Of a stretch of 8,956 nt of DNA, positions 1-4,763 are shown one piece after another. Within the stretch, counting starts at the first letter, position 1; every line of letters starts with the position of its first letter. Source of the DNA: Desulfobacterales bacterium (lineage in GTDB: Bacteria; Desulfobacterota; Desulfobacteria; Desulfobacterales; UBA11574); the NCBI GenBank assembly GCA_012974475.1, contig JAAXQD010000097.1, forward strand, positions 1 to 8,956. The letters run 5' to 3'. A program made the position numbers and the translations under genes. The notes under the pieces were generated by a model. It saw only the letters and a list, made by a program, of their open reading frames with translations. It had not been told where the DNA came from and ran no database searches.

Positions 1-33
1 CTTTCACAATCATCAATCATCAATCTTAAATCG

Positions 34-957
34 TCAGGGTCTCGGTGTCAGGCCTGCCGATTCGACGATTTCAGCGACGATTTCCTCCCATTCAATGGCC
101 ATAATATGAACCCCGTGAATCCCTTCGATCTCACGCAACTCGGCGATGGTTTCCAGGCATATTTTAAGGCCTTCTTCAACGGCCTTTTCCTTGGGAACGC
201 CGGCCATTCGATCGATCAACGCTTCGGGCACATCCATTCCAGCCACCTTGTTGTTCATAAACTTTGCCATACCGGCAGATTTTAAAGGGGTGACGCCGCC
301 AAGGATATGAACCTTTTCAGTCAGGCCTTCTTCTCTGGCCATTTTCATCCATTCCTTGAATCGATCCATATTATAAATACACTGGGTCTGAATGAAATCA
401 GCGCCGGCGTCGATTTTTTTTGCCAGTCGAATGACGCGATATTCAAAAGGGTCGGCAAACGGGTTGGCGGCCGCTCCAATAAACATACTGGGGGGGGCGT
501 TCAGTTCGAACCCGCTCATGTCTTTTCCGTCTTCCCGCATGGTCTGCACGGTTCGGATAAGATTCATAGAATCGATATCAAATACATTCAACGCATCCGG
601 CTGGCTGCCGAAACTCTGATGATCGCCCGAAAGGCAGAGTATATTTTTTATCCCCAAAGAATAGGCACCCATAATATCCGATTGCAGGGCAATCCGATTC
701 CGATCCCGGGTGACCATCTGCATGACCGGTTCCAGACCCATTTGCAGAAGGTGCGCACACGCCGCTATGCTGGACATTCTTACGATTGCGGTTTGGTTGT
801 CGGTGACGTTGACGGCGTCTACCCACCCCTTTAATAATTCGCCTTTTTTACGGATGACCTCGGGATTCGCGCCCCGGGGGGGACCGCATTCGGCGGTAAC
901 GGCAAACTCTCCGTTTGATAAAATTTCCTGTAACCTGCTTGAAGCTTTCATATTCAT
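34..957 (-). CDS. metF: 5,10-methylenetetrahydrofolate reductase catalytic subunit, MetF family
   Basis: This cytosolic flavoenzyme reduces 5,10-methylene-THF to 5-methyl-THF, for methionine synthesis and, in anaerobes, for the methyl branch of the Wood-Ljungdahl pathway. The 307-residue product spans the whole TIM barrel. TAECGPPRG (residues 21-29) holds Glu23, which matches the catalytic Glu28 of E. coli MetF. VTDN (51-54), LSGDH (109-113) and GADFIQTQ (185-192) match folate- and flavin-binding strands of the family. I chose the ATG at 957 because it overlaps the metV stop codon as ATGA and has GAGAGAGGA about 9 bases upstream; a longer frame to 1014 has no such support. It is the last gene of the mvhD-metV-metF operon and is probably translationally coupled to metV. 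Its pairing with MetV suggests the two-subunit anaerobe enzyme rather than the stand-alone NADH enzyme. Family assignment is firm; the electron donor is inferred. Confidence 0.95.
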   Translation of the reverse strand: MNMKASSRLQEILSNGEFAVTAECGPPRGANPEVIRKKGELLKGWVDAVNVTDNQTAIVRMSSIAACAHLLQMGLEPVMQMVTRDRNRIALQSDIMGAYSLGIKNILCLSGDHQSFGSQPDALNVFDIDSMNLIRTVQTMREDGKDMSGFELNAPPSMFIGAAANPFADPFEYRVIRLAKKIDAGADFIQTQCIYNMDRFKEWMKMAREEGLTEKVHILGGVTPLKSAGMAKFMNNKVAGMDVPEALIDRMAGVPKEKAVEEGLKICLETIAELREIEGIHGVHIMAIEWEEIVAEIVESAGLTPRP

Positions 958-1622
958 ATCATATGATCCTCTCTCACTAATTTTCTTGGACCGCCTGAAA
1001 GGCTGGTTTGCCAATTTTTTGGGGGAACATAGATTCTCAAATTATCCATCTGTCCCAATATCCCGAGCCGTTCGATGATCATCTGCCAGGCGCAGTCGGT
1101 TTCAGGATTGACCTCACATTTGCCGTTCTGTGATCCGCCGCAGGGCCCGTTCAAAAGCTTTTTGGCACATCGGGTGACCGGACAAATTCCTCCGAATATG
1201 TCGAGTCTGCAATTGCCGCAGCCGGAACACTCTTCGGTAAAGACACCCTGTTTTTCCAGAACACCGATGAACATCGTGTTTACACCCGGCAAAACCGGAC
1301 TTTTAGCGAACCTTCTGGCAATGGCCTGAACGCCGGCACCACAGGCCAGGGATAAGACCCCATCATTGCGAGAGATGGCCGGTGCACTTTCCTGAATAAA
1401 TTCGTCTTCGCATTGGCGTTCTACAGTAAACTCTTCGATTTCAATCTCCTTGCCGTCTTTTTTACAGGCCAGTCTCAGTGCGGATGCCAGAACCGCAACT
1501 TCGTCTTCACCTCCGGCAAAACAGGTTTTCACACAGGTGCCGCAGCCCAGAATGAGAATTTTCTTGTAGGGTGCGATGATTTCCTTGATTTCCAATATGG
1601 GTTTTTGTTCTCCAACGATCAT
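954..1622 (-). CDS. metV: MetV-type cysteine-rich subunit of methylenetetrahydrofolate reductase
   Basis: MetV is the partner of MetF in acetogens and many sulfate reducers, where it is thought to bind metal (FeS and/or zinc) and connect MetF with its electron donor. The 222-residue protein is rich in cysteine. Near the N terminus is LGCGTCVKTC (Cys27, 30, 34), followed by Cys71 and Cys94. A dense C-terminal cluster follows: ECSGCGNC (Cys132, 135, 138), CPVTRC (147, 152), NGPCGG (161), Cys169 and Cys177. The NGPCGG segment is typical of the MTHFR C-terminal/MetV domain. I chose the ATG at 1622 because AAGGA lies 8 bases upstream. A TTG at 1664 would extend the protein by 14 residues and overlap the mvhD stop as TTGA, but it lacks a clear ribosome site. 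The stop overlaps the metF start by 4 bases. No transmembrane segment or signal peptide is visible. Confidence 0.9.
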   Translation of the reverse strand: MIVGEQKPILEIKEIIAPYKKILILGCGTCVKTCFAGGEDEVAVLASALRLACKKDGKEIEIEEFTVERQCEDEFIQESAPAISRNDGVLSLACGAGVQAIARRFAKSPVLPGVNTMFIGVLEKQGVFTEECSGCGNCRLDIFGGICPVTRCAKKLLNGPCGGSQNGKCEVNPETDCAWQMIIERLGILGQMDNLRIYVPPKNWQTSLSGGPRKLVREDHMI

Positions 1623-1660
1623 AGCAAGTATCCTTGTTTGTTTTTGTGTTGGGAGCGATA

Positions 1661-2065
1661 TCAAACAGCCGGGTTGGGCCCTAAGTCTTCAAGATCTTTC
1701 AATACGTTCTGTATAATCTGAGATGCTGCGACGTTATTTCCGGCAGATATGTTGCTTAAGGACAGCCGCCGGCCGCCGAGACCGATTTCGTCCAGCAGGT
1801 TCCGGACCCATGCCACACGTTTTTTTGCTCTTATATTGCCCTCTACATAACGGCACTGTCCTTCAGGGCAGACCAGTACGATCACTGCATCCGATCCGGC
1901 TTCAAATGCCCGCAACAGAAAAACATCCTTTACCATACTTGAGCATGCCAGCTTGACGGTTTGCAACTCAAAATTATCCTGGCCGGTCAAGGAGAAACCG
2001 CCAATTTCGGGAACTGTGTTTATACAGTGAAACAGTGTTATTTTGGGTGTAAAGTTGTCATTCAT
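1661..2065 (-). CDS. mvhD: MvhD/FlpD-family FeS electron-transfer subunit
   Basis: Proteins of this family carry a [2Fe-2S] cluster and pass electrons between a partner enzyme and heterodisulfide reductase-like HdrA. This copy is 134 residues, normal for the family. CSSMVKDVFLLRAFEAGSDA (41-60) and LVCPEGQCRYVEGN (64-77) match the conserved middle of MvhD, and LLDEIGLGGRRL (90-101) matches its C-terminal part. Cysteines are at 14, 41, 66 and 71. The usual N-terminal Cys-x-x-Cys is here HCINT, so one cysteine of the family pattern is missing. It is the first gene of the mvhD-metV-metF operon, which suggests that it feeds electrons to MetFV. No hdrA or hdrBC gene lies upstream inside the window. 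The ATG at 2065 fits homologous N termini, but I see no strong ribosome site before it. The mvhD symbol is by family; a specific name such as metF-associated FlpD would be equally fair. Confidence 0.85.
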   Translation of the reverse strand: MNDNFTPKITLFHCINTVPEIGGFSLTGQDNFELQTVKLACSSMVKDVFLLRAFEAGSDAVIVLVCPEGQCRYVEGNIRAKKRVAWVRNLLDEIGLGGRRLSLSNISAGNNVAASQIIQNVLKDLEDLGPNPAV

Positions 2066-2220
2066 ATTTATGCGCCAATCTGTTTGTACAGTGTTTATCC
2101 ATCTACATCCTTAAGGCCGGAAGAGACGGCGGTTTGAATGAAATAAATATCCGGGTTCAGAGGGCCCGGCTTTGGATTACCCCTGGAAGGGGCTGTTTTA
2201 CTTAAAGCCGTACAAATTAA

Positions 2221-2250
2221 AAGTGTCTAAGTGATCTAAAGTGCCTAAAG
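2221..2250. repeat. Three short tandem units of the form GTG..CTAA
   Basis: Three imperfect units of about 10 bases lie head to tail: AAGTGTCTAA, GTGATCTAAA and GTGCCTAAAG. Each has the core GTG-N1or2-CTAA. The function is unknown; it could be a slippage-prone intergenic repeat. Confidence 0.6.
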
Positions 2251-2340
2251 CCCGCCCTGGTGCGACTTGTTAGTATATTTTGACTGGCCAACGCATCCTT
2301 CCAAACCTGACTTTTTTAGGTATAAAGTAGTTATAATCGG

Positions 2341-2513
2341 TCTGGGCCAGGGTTATGGAGTCGCTCCCGCCTGCCATTGCAAGGCACGAGCGGGCAGGTC
2401 GCTCCGCTGATTTTATATAATTGGCAGAATTCCTTAACTTCAGCTCACTTTAAACTCTTCCAGCGATTCTTCAGGCAGAGCCATAACTCTCTGACCTGGC
2501 CCTGAGGACCAGG
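2341..2513. repeat. Imperfect inverted-repeat element (possible MITE-like element or structured RNA)
   Basis: The two ends are inverted copies in several blocks. GGGCCAGG (2344-2351) pairs with CCTGGCCC (2495-2502), GTTATGG (2352-2358) with CCATAAC (2481-2487), and TCGCT (2361-2365) with AGCGA (2462-2466). Inside lies a GC-rich hairpin with CCCGC near 2366 pairing GCGGG near 2390 around a TGCC/GGCA inner stem. TCGCTCC occurs twice in direct orientation (about 2361 and 2399). No transposase or target-site duplication was recognised. A TATAAT box at 2332-2337 and a terminator-like hairpin at 2494-2518 bracket it on the plus strand, so it could instead be a transcribed RNA of about 175 bases. 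Confidence 0.5.
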
Positions 2514-2518
2514 TTTTT
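2494..2518 (+). terminator. Terminator-like hairpin, plus strand
   Basis: ACCTGG and CCAGGT form a 6-bp stem around a 9-base loop, followed directly by TTTT and AA. It has the form of a weak intrinsic terminator reading rightwards. No plus-strand gene lies upstream, so it would only make sense for a small RNA from 2341 onward or as a by-product of the repeat element. Its left arm is shared with the CCTGGCCC arm of the larger inverted repeat, so the two pairings exclude each other. Confidence 0.35.
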
Positions 2519-2527
2519 AACAACCAA

Positions 2528-2574
2528 ATAAAAAAAGGCGTCCACCCAGCAGATAGGGGTGCAGACGCCTTCGT
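2528..2574 (-). terminator. Intrinsic terminator downstream of glnA
   Basis: Read on the minus strand, AAGGCGTC and GACGCCTT form an 8-bp GC-rich stem. It is extended by a CACCC/GGGTG helix with a 2-base bulge and followed by a run of seven T. It lies about 140 bases beyond the glnA stop and is correctly oriented to end the glnA transcript before it enters the mvhD region. The plus-strand side has no T-run, so it is one-directional. Confidence 0.85.
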
Positions 2575-2712
2575 CATTTTAATGTCAAATATAACTTTGT
2601 ACACCGTTGTGCAAAGCTATAAAAAATCTGAACACGAATATCTATTTATTCTTGTGGGGTTTGTCAAGGAATATTTTTTGATTTTTTAAAAAATCGTCAC
2701 CGGTTGTCCGGA

Positions 2713-3927
2713 TTAGGTTATGGGCATATATTTTTCTATTTCGTACTGGCTGACATGGGTTCGATACATATCCCACTCGATCTTCTTGTTTTCCACAAAC
2801 TTTTTGAAAACATGCTCACCCAGGGCATCTTTCACCAGTTCTGATTTTTCAACTTCTAATATCGCCTCATAAAGATTCCCCGGAAGGGTTATAATGCCCT
2901 TTTTGTTTTTATCTTTTTCGGACATTTCATAGATATCCTCTTCGATGGGGTCTGGAAGTTCATATTGATTCTCAACCCCCTTTAACCCGGCTGCCAGCAT
3001 TACCGCAAAAGCCAGATAGGGATTACAGGCCGGATCCGGCGCCCGGAACTCGATGCGGGTGGCGACTTCCTTTCCGGGCTTGTACATGGGAACCCGAATC
3101 ATGGCCGAACGGTTGCGTCGGGCCCAGGAAATGTAAACAGGAGCCTCGTAGCCGGGCACCAGCCGTTTGTAGGAGTTGACCCACTGATTGGTGACGGCGA
3201 TGATCTCCCGGGCATGCTTCATAATGCCGGCAATATACCCCTTGGCCATTTTGGACAAATGGTATGGATCGTTTCCATCAAAAAAGAGATTTTTGTCTCC
3301 GGCAAACAAAGATTGATGCACATGCATGCCGCTGCCGTTTTCGCCAAAGATGGGTTTTGGCAGGGACGTCCGAGACCTCCTGTGCTGGCGCGCGCTTTCT
3401 TTGACCGCGGCTCGATTCGTCACGGTTTTATCTGACATGCTGAAGCCATTGCGATAGCGGAGGTCGAGCTCTTGCGTATCAAGCCCTTCGGGCTCCTTAT
3501 TGCTTTTGAAATAGAAATATTCCAGTTCAGGTCCCACATAAAATGTATATCCTTTGTCTCCTATTTTCTTCAAAAGCCGTTTAAGCACATACCGTGGGTC
3601 TCCCTCATACGGCGTATGGTCCGGGTTCACGATGTCGCAGAACATCCGGGCCACCGGCCTTTCGCCCGAACGCCATGGGAGCATTTGAAACGTGGTAGGA
3701 TCCGGCATGGCAACCATATCGCTCTCATGGATGCGCGCAAAACCCTCGATGGAAGATCCGTCAAATCCCATACCCTCACTCATGCCGGTTTCCAGCTCGG
3801 ATTGAGTGATTGCAAAGGTCTTGAGCACCCCAAGGACATCTGTGAACCAAAACTGAATAAAGCTGACATCCTTTTCCCTGACAAGTCTTAAAACATCTTC
3901 TTGGGTTGTGCATCCTTCACAACTCAT
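2713..3927 (-). CDS. glnA: Type I glutamine synthetase lacking an internal block (possibly inactive)
   Basis: Glutamine synthetase joins ammonia to glutamate using ATP. The frame encodes 404 residues from an ATG with AGGAGG 7 bases upstream. Many GSI landmarks are intact: FDGSSIEGF (55-63), VGPELEYF (131-138, metal ligands Glu134 and Glu136), KPIFGENGSGMHVHQS (191-206), VNSYKRLVPGYEAP (250-263), RIEFRAPDP (291-299) and NLYE (351-354). Between Gln152 and Glu153, however, about 41 residues normally present in GSI-alpha enzymes (about 440-445 residues) are absent. These include the His-His-Glu-Val motif with a catalytic metal-ligand glutamate. Residues 159-189 then match the family poorly until KPIFG. 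The frame stays open throughout. Either the gene is a decayed or altered copy, or the assembly is wrong here. It is preceded by argB on the same strand after a 130-base gap and followed by a strong terminator. I saw no clear sigma-54 or NtrC-type site upstream. Confidence 0.85.
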   Translation of the reverse strand: MSCEGCTTQEDVLRLVREKDVSFIQFWFTDVLGVLKTFAITQSELETGMSEGMGFDGSSIEGFARIHESDMVAMPDPTTFQMLPWRSGERPVARMFCDIVNPDHTPYEGDPRYVLKRLLKKIGDKGYTFYVGPELEYFYFKSNKEPEGLDTQELDLRYRNGFSMSDKTVTNRAAVKESARQHRRSRTSLPKPIFGENGSGMHVHQSLFAGDKNLFFDGNDPYHLSKMAKGYIAGIMKHAREIIAVTNQWVNSYKRLVPGYEAPVYISWARRNRSAMIRVPMYKPGKEVATRIEFRAPDPACNPYLAFAVMLAAGLKGVENQYELPDPIEEDIYEMSEKDKNKKGIITLPGNLYEAILEVEKSELVKDALGEHVFKKFVENKKIEWDMYRTHVSQYEIEKYMPIT

Positions 3928-3934
3928 TAAAGCA

Positions 3935-3940
3935 CCTCCT
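3935..3940 (-). promoter_or_regulatory. Strong ribosome binding site of glnA
   Basis: On the minus strand AGGAGG sits 7 bases before the ATG at 3927, preceded by an A-run. It decides the start: the frame is open for a further 31 codons upstream, but those residues do not resemble glutamine synthetase. Confidence 0.9.
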
Positions 3941-4057
3941 TTTTTAATACCCTGCCCGATCATCGAACAAAGTGATACTGGCGGCGTCCTGCTGGATAAG
4001 GTACAGGCACCTAAAGGCATGCCCCCCCTTGTTTACGATCAATTAGGGTTCAAGATT

Positions 4058-4687
4058 TCATCTGTGAATGGTTGTTCCAGTGGTGAAATCTCCTGTGAGT
4101 ATACTTTCAAGTGTGCTCGGCCCCTGCCACTGGATAATATGAACCCGAGGGACGTTGTTGTCGAGTGCCTCAAATGCAGATTCCATTTTGGCGACCATCC
4201 CGCCTTTGATGGTGCTGTTCCCAATCAGTGCTTTGGCTTTTTGAACCGTAAGGGAAGGACAGATTCGCTCTTCCACCAAAACTCCCGGCACATCGGTTAT
4301 AAAGACGAGATCGGTACACTGTGCGCCGGCGGATAGAGCGGCGGCGGCACTGTCGGCATTGACGTTGTAACTTTCTCCGCTTTCATCGGCAGAAATCGGC
4401 GAAACCACCGGCACGCGTCCGGTTTTGAGGGCATCCAGGACATTGATGGTTTCGGACAGTACATTTTCGACAATTTTAATATCTTCGGCTTGGGTGATGC
4501 GAATGCCGTCGATGAAAACAGATTCACGATGGGCATCTTTGAGGGCCTGGGAAATTTCAGCCCCTCCCCCATGCACGATTATAATTTCAGCATGTTGTAT
4601 AGATCGAATGGCCTGGGCAAGATCCTTGAATCCGTCTTCACCGTTAAAGGCTAGACTGCCAATTTTTATTAGAATCCTGGGTGTCAT
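4058..4687 (-). CDS. argB: Acetylglutamate kinase homologue with an apparent internal deletion
   Basis: ArgB phosphorylates N-acetylglutamate in the second step of arginine synthesis. The 209-residue product is clearly of the amino acid kinase fold and closest in motifs to ArgB. It has Lys8 in LIKIGS, the HGGG loop (39-42), GIRIT with Arg63 (the substrate-binding Arg66 of E. coli), YNVNAD (107-112, matching Asn158 and Asp162), FITDVPGVL (129-137) and GGMVAK (162-167, Lys217). E. coli ArgB has 258 residues and others near 290. The shortfall is internal: VLSETIN (76-82) runs straight into VLDALKTGRVPVVSP (83-97), where the family has about 45-50 more residues, including the Gly-x-Ser-Gly-x-Asp-Gly region. 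The ATG has AAGGA 9 bases upstream. It lies 76 bases downstream of argS. Loss of that block may impair substrate binding or dimer contacts. It may be a reduced paralogue, a decayed copy or an assembly artefact. Confidence 0.8.
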   Translation of the reverse strand: MTPRILIKIGSLAFNGEDGFKDLAQAIRSIQHAEIIIVHGGGAEISQALKDAHRESVFIDGIRITQAEDIKIVENVLSETINVLDALKTGRVPVVSPISADESGESYNVNADSAAAALSAGAQCTDLVFITDVPGVLVEERICPSLTVQKAKALIGNSTIKGGMVAKMESAFEALDNNVPRVHIIQWQGPSTLESILTGDFTTGTTIHR

Positions 4688-4709
4688 AAATACGGTTCCT
4701 TTATATGGG

Positions 4710-4737
4710 AAAATAAGACAGTTTTCAATTTTGACAA
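4710..4737 (-). promoter_or_regulatory. Candidate promoter of argB
   Basis: On the minus strand TTGTCA (4737-4732), a 16-base spacer and TATTTT (4715-4710) form a modest sigma-70-like promoter between argS and argB. The same 11-base string around the TTGTCA box recurs upstream of argS. Matched by eye only. Confidence 0.35.
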
Positions 4738-4763
4738 CAGATTGCTCAGAGATGAAACGGAGC

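Larger units (their letters stand above)
2066..2712. other. Gene-free intergenic stretch between mvhD and glnA
   Basis: No convincing protein gene is seen here on either strand. The part nearest mvhD should hold the promoter of the mvhD operon, but no clear -35/-10 pair was found. It contains small GC-rich dyads: CCGGG (2151-2155) with CCCGG (2165-2169), and CCCC (2180-2183) with GGGG (2189-2192). Further along are the tandem repeat at 2221-2250, the inverted-repeat element at 2341-2513 and two terminator-like hairpins, listed separately. The base composition is similar to that of the neighbouring genes rather than purely AT-rich, which may mean old decayed sequence. Confidence 0.7.

Noticed and set aside
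7..25. CAATCAT tandem repeat (about 2.7 copies) after metF
   Set aside because: Very short, at the window edge, with no T-run or dyad; not informative.
307..834. A 175-codon plus-strand frame opposite metF
   Set aside because: It is antisense to a well-conserved enzyme and has no protein-like motif; a shadow of the real gene.
2095..2230. A minus-strand open stretch upstream of mvhD ending in SSGLKDVDG then stop, as the tail of a lost gene
   Set aside because: It is only about 40 codons, bounded by a stop upstream, without recognisable homology or a start; chance cannot be excluded.
2341..2518. 6S RNA
   Set aside because: The size and closing-stem idea fit, but none of the conserved 6S sequence elements could be recognised.
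3928..4057. A sigma-54/NtrC promoter upstream of glnA
   Set aside because: No GG-N10-GC element with acceptable context was found; GCATGC and GGCA/TGCC dyads are present but do not match the known sites.
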